NCBI RefSeq assembly: GCF_910592395.1 | Contig: NC_088323.1 | Location: 16,417,501 to 16,481,500, forward strand | DNA: 64,000 bases | DNA from: Lineus longissimus | Taxonomy: Eukaryota; Nemertea; Pilidiophora; Heteronemertea; Lineidae | Direction: 5' to 3' | Part shown: in pieces, positions 1-10,760 of the stretch | Layout: each line of letters begins with the position of its first letter | How positions within the stretch are numbered: position 1 is the first letter of the stretch | Translations under genes and position numbers: made by a program | The notes under the pieces: generated by a model | Told to the model about the DNA's origin: nothing | What the model saw: only the letters and a program-made list of their open reading frames with translations | The model's database searches: none

Positions 1-14
1 TTCTCCTTGTCTAG

Positions 15-1964
15 CAGTCCCTGTGGTACAATACTGGCTTCTGTTTGTAAGGTATGTGTCTTAGCTTTCAACACCCTGAATGTCGCATCAATGAAAAGGC
101 CCGACTTGATGATGAAAGGACTGCAACTGAGCTTGGCATCACCTGCTGGTGGTGCCATCTATTCAAAACACAAAGTTTCTTTAAGTCTTGCTGGTGATAA
201 CTAGCTACTCATTCATGTCTTTTATAGAAGTCAAGAGATTACATCACCTGAAGTTGTTGTGTCTCTTGAATCATCACCATAAAATCATTTCAATGCCTCA
301 TTATTTCAGGCCTCCAAACCAGAACATGCTGGTATTATAATGTGGGACACGGTGACCTGGCAGCAGCTCTGTGTCCTAGAATCTCATTCCCTCACCGTCA
401 CACAGCTAGCATTCTCACACGACGGACGCTATTTACTGTCCGTGTCCAGGGACCGCACGTGGGCCATGTTTGAACGGAAGACCCAGGATGCACCAGAATC
501 AGGTGGGTTTGATTCTTATTTTATTTGGCCTGTATTCACTGGGCCTTTAAGTAGGGTCCAACTCTTGCTATCCCTGTGCTGCCCTTCTGTTTGACCCCAT
601 AATTCCAGACTTGCCAAAAGGCAAAAGTGCCATCTTTCTTATATAACCATCTTTAGTCGTCTTTTTAAAATTTACCTGAATATTTCTTTTCAGACCGGCA
701 ATTCTCCAGAATAGCTTTTACAGACAAGAAAACTGGTGTCCATTCGAGAATCATCTGGGCGTGCTCCTGGTCACCTGACAACAGGTATTTTGTAACAGTT
801 TCTCGTGATAAAAAGGTAACTATTTCTGAAGTATCATCTTATGCTCCCTCTTATTTAGGCTGTGATATGGGACGTCTCAGAAGCCAGCTCTACCAACCAG
901 TCTAGCTACCTGGCTGGTGTCAACCCATGCTCCAAACATACTATGTGTCATGCTCTACCTTTTTCAGGCTGTGATATGGGACGTCTCAGAAGCCAGCTCT
1001 ACCAACCAGTCTAGCTGCCTGGCTGGTGTCAACCCATGCTCCAAACATACTATGTGTCATGCTCTACCTTTTTCAGGCTGTGATATGGGACGTCTCAGAA
1101 GCCAGCTCTACCAACCAGTCTAGCTGCCTGGCTGGTGTCAACCCATGCTCCAAACATACTATGTCTCATGCTCTACCTTTTTCAGGCTGTGATATGGGAC
1201 GTCTCAGAAGCCAGCTCTACCAACCAGTCTAGCTGCCTGGCTGGTGTCAAACCATGCTCTCAACCATTGACTCTACCAGACTCTATCACTGCTGTTGACT
1301 TTGCTGCTGTGATGACTAAAAATAGGTGAGACATGTTTGTGTGTCCGTGCAAGACCTGCTCAATGGACATTTTTGGCTTTCTGGTATATTGAGTCTATAC
1401 CTCTAGATATTGAAACCTATTTCTATGGTTTTTCTCTCACAGCGCAGTCAAGAGTGTCAATGTCTTATTTCTTGAAATCTCATTTCCTTAGTTACATCCT
1501 GGCCTTTGGACTGGATAGTGGTGCCATCTATGTGTACCTGTGGGAGCCATTAGCTGCCGAGCCGTGGAGAAAATGTTTACAGCTGAACCAAGAGTATCCT
1601 TTCCTGTTGATAAGAGTAGTATTGTTGACTCACCAGTACAATGAGTCTTAACAAGAGACTCTCCGCTTTGAGAAGTGATCCACTTTGGGTAATGAACTGA
1701 TTATGTGGAAGGACTGGTGGCATGTGTTCCCTTAAGTCTTAGTGTAACTCTATAAAGCTTAGGTGCATCTCTTTGACATTCCTTGACCATACTCTCAGAT
1801 GCGCCCATCATATGACTGTGAAGCGGCTGCGATTCAGAAGACAGCGTGGGCTCGCTGGTCTGACAGATCAGGACAACAAGGAGAACTGGCTCCAGCTTGG
1901 CAGCTGCGGTGCGGACCATGCGGTGAAAATATACAACATTGACATTAATAAACTGACATCATGA
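15..1964 (+). CDS. ELP2: Elongator complex protein 2, C-terminal exons (5'-partial)
   Basis: ELP2 is the WD40-propeller scaffold of the Elongator complex, which acts in tRNA wobble-uridine modification. Six exons join in phase: 15-51, 310-502, 694-815, 1186-1325, 1492-1593 and 1799-1964 (TGA at 1962-1964). Each has AG/GT borders; the first acceptor could also be at 17. Visible family landmarks are [30 protein letters not shown] with RDRTW, the next-blade motif [17 protein letters not shown] with [13 protein letters not shown], and the terminal blade [15 protein letters not shown]. Their order and spacing match the C-terminal propeller of animal ELP2 as I know it. The N-terminal half lies left of the window. 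The exon beginning at 1186 is preceded by three tandem copies of its own 5' part with the acceptor; only the last copy runs on into a complete exon with a donor. The identification is firm; the exon edges are read by eye from consensus. Confidence 0.9.
859..1185 (+). repeat. Three extra tandem copies (109 bp) of an ELP2 exon start with splice acceptor
   Basis: Identical exon starts (gctgtgatatgggacgtctc) occur at 859, 968, 1077 and 1186, exactly 109 bp apart. Each follows a pyrimidine tract ending in AG: ttatttag for the first and ctttttcag for the others. The copies contain about 80 nt of exon and then return to upstream intron sequence. Only the fourth copy continues to the donor at 1326. 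Because 109 is not a multiple of three, using an earlier acceptor without a downstream donor would shift the frame. Confidence 0.95.
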
Positions 1965-1988
1965 CTGCGAACCGCCAGTATTCTGTGA

Positions 1989-2263
1989 GCCTTTTGTGGC
2001 AGTCCTGTTTGTAAAGGGGCTTGGTGATCTCGGAGCCTTGTGGCAGTCCTGTTTGTAAAGGGGCTTGGTGATCTCGGAGCCTTGTGGCAGTCCTGTTTGT
2101 AAAGGGGCTTGGTGATCTCGGAGCCTTGTGGCAGTCCTGTTTGTAAAGGGGCTTGGTGATCTCGCAGCCTTGTGGCAGTCCTGTTTGTAAAGGGGCTTGG
2201 TGATCTCGCAGCCTTGTGGCAGTCCTGTTTGTAAAGGGGCTTGGTGATCTCGCAGCCTTGTGT
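1989..2263 (+). repeat. 44-bp minisatellite, about 6 copies, in the ELP2 3' UTR
   Basis: Six near-identical units containing gtggcagtcctgtttgtaaa follow one another at 44-bp spacing. They start 25 bp after the ELP2 stop and end before the AATAAA at 2335, so they should be transcribed in the 3' UTR. Copies differ mainly at one position (ctcgga or ctcgca). Confidence 0.93.
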
Positions 2264-2334
2264 GTCAAGATGTCGTTTGTAGACCTGTGTTTATCCTGTA
2301 CTGCCTTCATCATCCTAATGGTTGTACTATACTT

Positions 2335-2340
2335 AATAAA
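2335..2340 (+). promoter_or_regulatory. Poly(A) signal AATAAA, likely ELP2
   Basis: The hexamer AATAAA lies about 370 bp after the ELP2 stop on the same strand, past the 44-bp array. It is the first canonical signal seen downstream of the stop. Confidence 0.55.
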
Positions 2341-2694
2341 TGTCCTCAAATATATCGATAGCACCTTTCTCGGTGATTTCATTCCTCATCGTGGAAAGTC
2401 GGGCCCCAAGAACTGGCAGAGTAACCACTGGTTATGTCGTATGATCCCCATTCAAATACATCTAGTCCCCGAAACTGCCTTTTTGTGGGCTGTATAATAA
2501 CCAATCCCTGTTCTTTCATCAACAGGCCTGGTCTGAGTGGCACTATCACCACTGTTGTAATGGAAAAACCTTATACATCGTCCTGTCATTGCTGTGTTGT
2601 GCGGAAAGAGATTCTCTGATGTTAATAATTTCTGTTATTTGTCCCAAATTGCCATTTTGCGAAGACAAAGTCACAACCAGATTGCAGGATGAGG
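2341..2694. other. Unique sequence, no gene seen
   Basis: No open frame here resembles a protein, and I see no repeat or RNA gene. It separates the ELP2 3' end from the next minisatellite. Confidence 0.6.
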
Positions 2695-3139
2695 ACTTCA
2701 TTCACTGATCAATGGGGTTCTCATTCAATGATCTATGGGGGTCCTACTTCAATGATCAATGGGGTCCTCATTCAATGATCTATGGGGGTCCTACTTCAAT
2801 GATCAATGGGGTCCTCATTCAATGATCTATGGGGGCCTCATTCAATGGTCAATGGGGGCCTCATTCAATGATCAATGGGGTCCTCATTCAATGATCAATG
2901 GGGTCCTCATTCAATGATCTATGGGGGCCTCATTCAATGGTCAATGGGGGCCTCATTCAATGATCAATGGGGTCCTCATTCAATGATCAATGGGGTCCTC
3001 ATTCAATGATCTATGGGGGCCTGATTCAATGGTCAATGGGGGCCTCATTCAATGATCAATTGGGTCCTGATTCAATGGTCAATGGGGTCCTCATTCAATG
3101 ATCAATGGGGGCCTCATTCAATGATCGATGGGGGGTCAT
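2695..3139 (+). repeat. 23-bp minisatellite, about 19 degenerate copies
   Basis: Alternating units built on tcattcaatgatcaatgggg and tcattcaatgatctatgggg repeat at 23-24 bp. Variants alternate in blocks, which suggests a higher-order unit of two to three repeats. Short open frames across the array come from the repeat only. Confidence 0.93.
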
Positions 3140-3261
3140 TATCACAGTTTGTACCTGATTATACTACCAAACTGGCTACTTTGGGGTGTAAACGTGAACA
3201 ATGTTTTAAAAAACAACTTTTGGTCTTCTTTTTAAAGAAAATCGGACGTTTATTTTATTGT

Positions 3262-5034
3262 GTGGTGGCCAGCAGTGTTAACCACAAGGCTCTGGATTCT
3301 CCCCGGGAACGTACCCGGGTCCTAACGCGTGGTAACCAGCAGTGTTAACCACTAGACTCTTGATTCTCCCCGGGAACGTACCCGGGTCCTAACGCGTGGT
3401 AACCAGCAGTGTTAACCACTAGACTCTTGATTCTCCCCGGGAACGTACCCGGGTCCTAACGCGTGGTAACCAGAAGTGTTAACCACTAGGCTCTGGGTTC
3501 TCTCCGGGATCGAACCTGGGTCCTAACGCGTGGTAACCAGCAGTGTTAACCACTAGACTCTTGATTCTCCCCGGGAACGTACCCGGGTCCTAACGCGTGG
3601 TAACCAGAAGTGTTAACCACTAGGCTCTGGGTTCTCTCCGGGATCGAACCTGGGTCCTAACGCGTGGTAACCAGCAGTGTTAACCACTAGACTCTTGATT
3701 CTCCCCAGGAACGTACCCGGGTCCTAACGCGTGGTAACCAGCAGTGTTAACCACTTGGCTCTTGGTTCTCCCCGGGAACGTACCCAGGCCCTATTGCGTG
3801 GTCGCCAGCAGTGTTAACCACTAGGCTCTCGGTTCTCCCCGGGAACGTACCCGGGCCCTATTGCGTGGTAGCGAGCAGTGTTAACCACTAGGCTCTGGGT
3901 TCTCCCCGGGAACGTACCCGGGCCCTATTGCGTGGTAGCGAGCAGTGTTAACCACTAGGCTCTTGGTTCTCCCCGGGAACGTACCCGGGCCCTATTGCGT
4001 GGTAACCAGCAGTGTTAACCACTAGGCTCTTGGTTCTCCCCGGGAACGTACCCGGGCCCTATTGCGTGGTAACCAGCAGTGTTAACCACTAGGCTCTGGG
4101 TTCTCCCCGGGAACGTACCCGGGCCCTATTGCGTGGTAACCAGCAGTGTTAACCACTAGGCTCTTGGTTCTCCCCGGGAACGTACCCGGGCCCTATTGCG
4201 TGGTAACCAGCAGTGTTAACCACTAGGCTCTGGGTTCTCCCCGGGAACGTACCCGGGCCCTATTGCGTGGTAACCAGCAGTGTTAACCACTAGGCTCTGG
4301 GTTCTCCCCGGGAACGTACCCGGGCCCTATTGCGTGGTAACCAGCAGTGTTAACCACTAGGCTCTCGGTTCTCCCCGGGAACGTACCCGGGCCCTATTGC
4401 GTGGTAGCGAGCAGTGTTAACCACTAGGCTCTGGGTTCTCCCCGGGAACGTACCCGGGCCCTATTGCGTGGTAGCGAGCAGTGTTAACCACTAGGCTCTT
4501 GGTTCTCCCCGGGAACGTACCCGGGCCCTATTGCGTGGTAGCGAGCAGTGTTAACCACTAGGCTCTCGGTTCTCCCCGGGAACGTACCCGGGCCCTATTG
4601 CGTGGTAGCGAGCAGTGTTAACCACTAGGCTCTTGGTTCTCCCCGGGAACGTACCCGGGCCCTATTGCGTGGTAGCGAGCAGTGTTAACCACTAGGCTCT
4701 TGGTTCTCCCCGGGAACGTACCCGGGCCCTATTGCGTGGTAGCGAGCAGTGTTAACCACTAGGCTCTCGGTTCTCCCCGGGAACGTACCCGGGCCCTATT
4801 GCGTGGTAGCGAGCAGTGTTAACCACTAGGCTCTTGGTTCTCCCCGGGAACGTACCCGGGCCCAATTGTGTGGTAGCCAGCAGTGTTAACCACTAGGCTC
4901 TGGGTTCTCCCCGGGAACGTACCCGGGCCCAATTGTGTGGTAGCCAGCAGTGTTAACCACTAGGCTCTGGGTTCTCCATGGGATCGAACACAGGCCCTAT
5001 TGCGTGGTAGCCAGAGGTGTTAACCACCAGGCTG
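3262..5034 (-). repeat. 67-bp satellite, about 26 copies, apparently tRNA-derived
   Basis: The unit repeats every 67 bp (gttaaccac at 3277 and 3344, and so on). Read on the minus strand it contains gagcctagtggttaacac, which fits a tRNA A box (compare the D-arm CTAGTGGTTA of Glu/Asp tRNAs). It then has taccacgc and a T-arm-like block. Variant copies near 3510, 3640 and 4980 keep ggttcgatccc, a good B box, while most copies read gggtacgttcccgg instead. The spacing from A to B box is tRNA-like, but a 67-bp unit is shorter than a full tRNA and no convincing acceptor stem was drawn. I read this as a tRNA or SINE head amplified in tandem, not a cluster of functional tRNAs. Confidence 0.75.
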
Positions 5035-7408
5035 AGAGGTTCCTCAAGTCATTCTAGTTTCAAGAAATTCGCCCTAGTAATTTTTGATAGCATCACAAAC
5101 CAAGGGAATAATCTCCTGTAGTTTTCACCAAAAGCACTCTCGATCTGCCTCTTTCTTTATCTGATGATCATGCCATCAATATTTGGTCAGTGTTGTTTTA
5201 ACGACCAATTACCATCCGGAGATGTTTCAGTGACGGCCATTTCGTGCTGTTGACGCCAATGCGCCGAGGACGATGCGTGGTTAGAATCAGCTCGAGGACA
5301 TTCTCAACTAAATCCTACTAGGATGTCGCAGCGGGTGGCCTGCGCCAACGCATTCACCAGATAACGGCAACGTTTTCACGGTCAATTTCTCTCAGGTTCA
5401 CAATATTTTGATTCAGAATAACTCTTCTTTTAATTCTGAAGGCAACAAAGGTTCGTCATTAATATCTTGACGACGAACGCCGGCGACAAACAAGCAAACG
5501 CCGGCCGGAAAGTGTTTTTTAACCAGTAGAGTTTCATTTTCACTGAATGGAAACAGAGTGAAAAATATACACAAAAACATAGGACACGCTCCGGTAAAAA
5601 GCTCTTCATTTTGACAAGTGACCCAGGTGTATCTGGTATAGTATGATGCTTTTGAGCAGGTAGCGAGCGTGTCAATGATCTATGATCAATTCAATACCTC
5701 TGCGCAAAAGGGCCGCTTTCTCGTTTGGTATTGTGCATGCAGCTGCATGCATTGTATAAGAGGGTGGGCCATAGAAATAGGATTTCAAAACCGCAAGGGC
5801 GGACGGGCCACGCGATTGAACGCCGTCAAAAGTTGTTTAGTCTGGGTGCTTGGAGTCAAGACTATGTCCGGTCACGGTCGCGCTAACCCGCGCGCATCCC
5901 TCATTCATAACATGCCATTCTTCCTTTAACCGTTATTTCGTGGCTCGTTAGAGATCCATGGGGGTCGCGACCAGAACCTGTCGCAGCCAATCTCACTTTC
6001 TAACGCGCATCTCTACCTCCGGTTTCCACCCCTTGCTTTCTTCTAAAAAATGAGGCTAACAGAAAGTCACGTTAGCTTCATGATCAAACCTCAACTCACA
6101 TTTAGCAGCAGATAAATATGGTGGACACATTGCGTTAAAGGGGGCACCGCCATTTGAATTCACGAACGGGTTGGAGGGGACCAGTTATCACTATCAATTA
6201 GATACATTCTGGGTATCTTATTTGTACCATGATAATTGAAAGCAAAAACACTCATTTGGGTATTTCTTGAGATAATGCCATCCGATTTTGTTTGAAACTA
6301 ATTCAATTTTGTGCTTCGATTTGGCATTTCATCATTCGGAGCGTTTTGCATTGAAACTAGCAAAATTCTGTTTTAATTGAAATCTAGGAGGTGATGACCT
6401 ATTATACTTTCTGTTTCCGGACAGCCCAGACCAAGCCCCAATAAAACCATGAGTCCGGCATTAGTGAGCGTATCCCATTACACACCAAACACCCTGCACT
6501 GCAGTGAGTTTGCTGTGTGTCGTTTTATGAAGTAACATTAAGTTGACAGATCGCGCCGCGCCGCGTGTGCAATTCAAATACAATGAAAGTAAAATAAGAC
6601 GCTTTTTCTCGAGATCGTCTTCGCGCGGAGACGAAATCGAGACCAACGACCGGCGCACTCCGGCACTTCGGTCCGAATCGATCATGGCGGGAAAAGCGAC
6701 ATGAACCTCGACTGCCTTTCTCTATTACACCTGAAGATAAAAACGAGTTTTCGATGATACGAACACTCAGGGAGCTGTTGACCCACCTTGTTGACTGAAA
6801 GCGTGCTGGTGATTAATCATGGCCTCCCACTTAACAATGATAAAAATGTCCCCACGAAATCAATGGATTACAAATTACGCATCACGCGCGTGCGCGTTCC
6901 GAGGCCATGTCTCTACATTCTCGCCTGTGATCTTTGTTTGACGGGGAATGGGCGCCGCATAATTTATTGCCCGGTCATTAATCCCGTGACAGTTGAACAC
7001 AGCACTAGCGAGAATTTAATTTTACAAACAATGGGATACAGCGAGCTATATTAGATGGTTAATTAGCTGGTTTAACAGGTGGATGCGGAGAACACGAGCA
7101 GCACACCTGAACAAGAACATCACATCACGGTTTATTCTCCCGGGACAATATTGACCCAGACAGTGTCCGGCGAATGGCAAAAGACTGTCGATGTGTCGTT
7201 TTTCTGTATGGAGGGGCGACTCATCGAGTCGGACGTCGGAGGGTGACTTTCTTTGTAATTCTTCGTAATCAACGAATACAAAGAAATCGTCTTCGTGAAT
7301 AGTATTGCGAGACTGGTCAACTCCGTACTGACGTATATGGACGTCCATGGTTGGCTGACCCTCTGTAAATTACACCTGAGTGGTTCTAACCGAGTATTTG
7401 ATGTTCTT
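5035..7408. other. Non-coding stretch, no gene supported
   Basis: Only short frames without recognisable motifs are present. The sequence is unique apart from a diverged piece around 7056-7095 (taacaggtgg motif) that recurs near 8218 and 9127. I see no RNA gene or array. Confidence 0.5.
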
Positions 7409-8149
7409 TAGCAGGCGGCGATTTTTTTTCCTGAACCTTTCGGGCAGTACAGTGTACATTTGTACACAGGTTCTCAGCCAATCAAAACCCAATAAATCTG
7501 TGTCGTCATCGGGGCGGGTGTCATCATGAAACTTAGAAGTAATAGTATGTTTCACTGTTGCAATAAATCATACAAATCCTGATAAAAATATCTAGAAATA
7601 TCTAATACAAGCAAATATCTTTGCTTGTATTCTTTTGTGCTTGTTACTCAAATTTGAAGCATACAGTTTCAGAGGAGGAGGAAGACCATACACATGAGGC
7701 AGTATCGAAAGACAAGTCTCATTGCAGAGAAACATATTCCTACTGGAGGAAGACCATTCACATGAGACAAGTCTCATTGTATATTCATACTCAATATGAT
7801 ATCTGAAGGACAATCCCTTGGATCTTGGAGATGGGCTATTGTTATTGTCCTTTCTGTATGTTGCAGGCAGCATGACTCAAATATCTAAAATCTAAATAAC
7901 AAGGAAAAAGAAACGCAATATAAAAAAAATATAAAGAGCAAAAAATGTTGTCCACAACCGGATTCGAACTCGCGACCTTTGGATCGAACATCGTATTCTA
8001 CCATTTCTGACGAGCGCTCTACCAACTGCTCTAAGGTTTCTAAGACTTCTGACATCATGTATTTGTCGAAATCTGATTGGCTGAAAGTCCCTGTACAAAT
8101 GTACACTAGTGCCCCAAAGGTTCAGGAAAAAAAATCGCTAGCAGGCGGC
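7409..8149. mobile_element. Non-autonomous inverted-repeat (foldback/MITE-like) element, 741 bp
   Basis: The arms at 7409-7485 and 8074-8149 are inverted copies of about 76 bp. Shared blocks in matching order are gcaggcggc, gattttttttcctgaacctt, gtgtacatttgtaca and cagccaatca. The interior is AT-rich, has no transposase frame, and contains a tRNA-like segment at 7951-8035. The exact termini and target-site duplication are not clear; tttgat lies just outside both arms. Confidence 0.7.
7951..8035 (-). ncRNA. tRNA-like SINE head (degenerate Pol III promoter)
   Basis: On the minus strand, tagagcagttgg matches the A-box consensus at nearly every position and is followed by tagagcgctcg. Further on, agttcgaatcc matches the B box at 10 of 11 positions. 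The A-B gap is longer than in an ordinary tRNA, and the T stem does not pair well, so this is more likely a tRNA-derived SINE fragment or an altered tRNA copy than a working tRNA. It sits inside the inverted-repeat element. Confidence 0.5.
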
Positions 8150-10760
8150 ACATATCAAAGGCACCGCCATTGCTTCGAATAGACAAACACAATGGGTTGA
8201 GGTCATATGTTATAGAGTTGACTTGATGAGCTGGTCGAACAGGTGGATTAGACAGAATAGAGTCAGTTGCGAAAGGAAGTATCTCCGCTGAAGATCACAG
8301 ATGCAGTCACGAAAAGGGCCTTTTTCTAGACATAAAGTTCTGCCAGCATCCATCATCGCCGTTCGGATATCCTTTATTCACGGTCAAAGGCGCCGCCATT
8401 CACTTTCATTAAAAAAGTTTGGTTTCTGTCGCTACTTTCCGGACCAGAAAATGATATACTTGTACGGTCTAGCTCATATTAATATCAACACCTATTGTGA
8501 TATCTCCTAAAATATCACACCGATTTCAATAAGGTTGCGCAGGGTTGTCTCAAATCTTGCTGTCCACATGAACAACTCTAACCTTCCTTGTGAGGGTAGC
8601 CTTGTTCCCACAGTGGGACAGTGTCAAAAGTCACCACAAATGGGAATTATCCAAGGTTGTTGTTCAACCAGAAAAAGTATGTTATTTCAGAACCGGTGTA
8701 AGATATCAACATGAAAACACACCAGACAGTCTTATTTTTTGCTGCAATACACCATTTTTCGTGGGTTTTTAAGAAATAAAAGCATATTTCAATGATATTT
8801 GAACCCAACAAGTGCGAATCAAAACGATTTAACAAAAAATATAGAGGCATTGAAGTTTGTTGTTGTAGTCCATCGCGAGGGAATCTTCAGGCGGCGAAAG
8901 TTTTTGAATGATCTGGTGATGGCGCTGTAAGATATGGTTTTGTAGGTCATTGCTCCATATCGCGAAGCGGCTCAATCTGTCATCGGACAATAGGCACACC
9001 TTGTTCATCGATTGATGACTAACACTTCAAAGGGGCACCCTGGAATGTCGGCCAGAATTCGCAATATTGCCGTGAAACTGAAAGCAAAAGGAATTTCTCC
9101 GATGAGATATCTCAGTCTTTTTTTAGAGTTAATTGGCTTGGCTAACAGGTGGATTCGAGAGAAAAAAAGGCAAAAATCGGGGGATGAAAGGTACCGCTGT
9201 TTACAGATTGTTTTCTAATGTATTTTTTGAAGCGTAGAACATGGTCTCAATCTGTCATCGAATGCTGTCGATGTCACAGGTTAGAGAGTACAAGCATATC
9301 TCCAGCTGGCGCTTGACATCAATGGCGCCGCGATCAGGACAATATTTGACTGGTCTTTCCTTGGCCTATTAATTCAAAACAAATTACCCATTATGACGGC
9401 CTTTTATGCTGCGTTAATTGAATTGAAATGAGTTGCAGTTAAGGGGACAAAGAGTGTAGTCGCATCCCTGGCAGTCCGAGGCAACATCAATTTAGAAGAT
9501 GTTCTTTCATTATTCGAGACGAGCAGGTCTCCGACCGCTGATTTTTGGCCAATTTTGTGAGTGGATGTGCGGAGCTGTTCTACCTCCACCCACCCTCATG
9601 CGAAAGTGCGTGCATGTGGCTCGATATGTATCGGTCAACCGATGATCATTGTCCTATGTTACCCGGTCACAATATCATCATTCGACCTAAATTCCTTGTG
9701 ATATACATCTTCCTTTATGAGACAATTGGCCAACCACTAGATGTATCTTGTCACACTGTATCCATGGTACGAGTATCTGCAAAAGTTACCGAATTGAAAC
9801 AGAACGGACCTCAAATGTAGGCAAACCTGCATATTTGCAGACAAGCTACACTGGAATACTGTGAACACAATGTGAGGGCCAGCTCGCCCCCCCCCCCTCG
9901 GTATGGTCACGCGAGCCTTGACTGACAACATCAATCCTATCCCGCTGCACAACCACAGAAGGTGGTGAAAGGGAAGGCAACGCCATCCTTTCACGACAGG
10001 GCAGATAAACCATGCATACAAAGCACATTCAGTTTATCATTTTCATATACGTACAATCAGAATGATAGTTTAGTGACCTTTTGAAGGACCTGATTCTCAC
10101 AATGTGCCTGGGCGCCTCTGCTGATGGACTTATAAATGGTCTCCCTTGTTTCCTTGACAATGGTCAGTGCATTGTTTTGGCGCCTGGGACGTGACTTATC
10201 AAGGGGTCAGCGCCACCTGCCCGCATGAACCAAATGAGGGACGCTTGTCATTGTTGGCACTCGATTGCTTTTTATTGAAAATAATGACTTAGGTACCCGA
10301 GTCCAATATTGGGTTATAGATGTTACCCATACCATAAACCTCGTCCATCCCATTTTATATAAAAAAGACTTGAATTGCTCATATATGCTGTAAAGCGAAG
10401 AATGATCGTGCCTCTTTTGACATTTTGTATACATCAATGCAGGAAAATACAATCATTTTCACCAATGTACCATGACATGGAGTGCGCACAAAACTTCGGT
10501 TTTTATTCCAATAAAATTTCTTTTTGAGATTTTCATTTTCGCGAGTCGAGGTTATTGGGAAACCCGCAAATTAATATAAAACGTCCACAAAGATAATGAC
10601 GCCATCCTTTTAGGTATTTTTTAGGTAGGAAGGAAAGGTCAATTTTGAAGTTCTGAACAAATATTCAGTTGATGAATATTTCGGTAGCATGATACACTCC
10701 AAGGTCGGTTGGCGAATAGCGCCAATCCCCAATGTTCTCTGCATCATAAGCATGCACCTT
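8150..10760. other. Non-coding stretch, no gene supported
   Basis: No frame here looks protein-like. Fragments of dispersed repeats are present (see 8467 and the family at 7056-9165). A poly-C tract lies at about 9888-9898. Nothing else was recognised. Confidence 0.5.
8467..8494 (+). repeat. Dispersed 28-bp repeat, second copy at 16747-16774
   Basis: The block gtctagctcatatt, then A or G, then atatcaacaccta occurs at 8467-8494 and 16747-16774 with one mismatch. This suggests shared remnants of an interspersed element. Confidence 0.55.

Larger units (their letters stand above)
7056..9165 (+). repeat. Three diverged copies of a dispersed motif (gctgg-taacaggtggat)
   Basis: Related stretches occur at about 7056-7095, 8218-8256 and 9127-9165. 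Each has a gttaatt/gttgactt-like lead, then agctgg, then aacaggtggat. Two further stretches near 8968 and 9246 share ctcaatctgtcatcg. They look like old copies of one interspersed or locally duplicated element; the borders are not clear. Confidence 0.4.

Noticed and set aside
3262-5034. Cluster of functional tRNA genes
   Set aside because: The 67-bp unit is too short, most copies have lost the B box, and no acceptor stem or clear anticodon stem could be paired.
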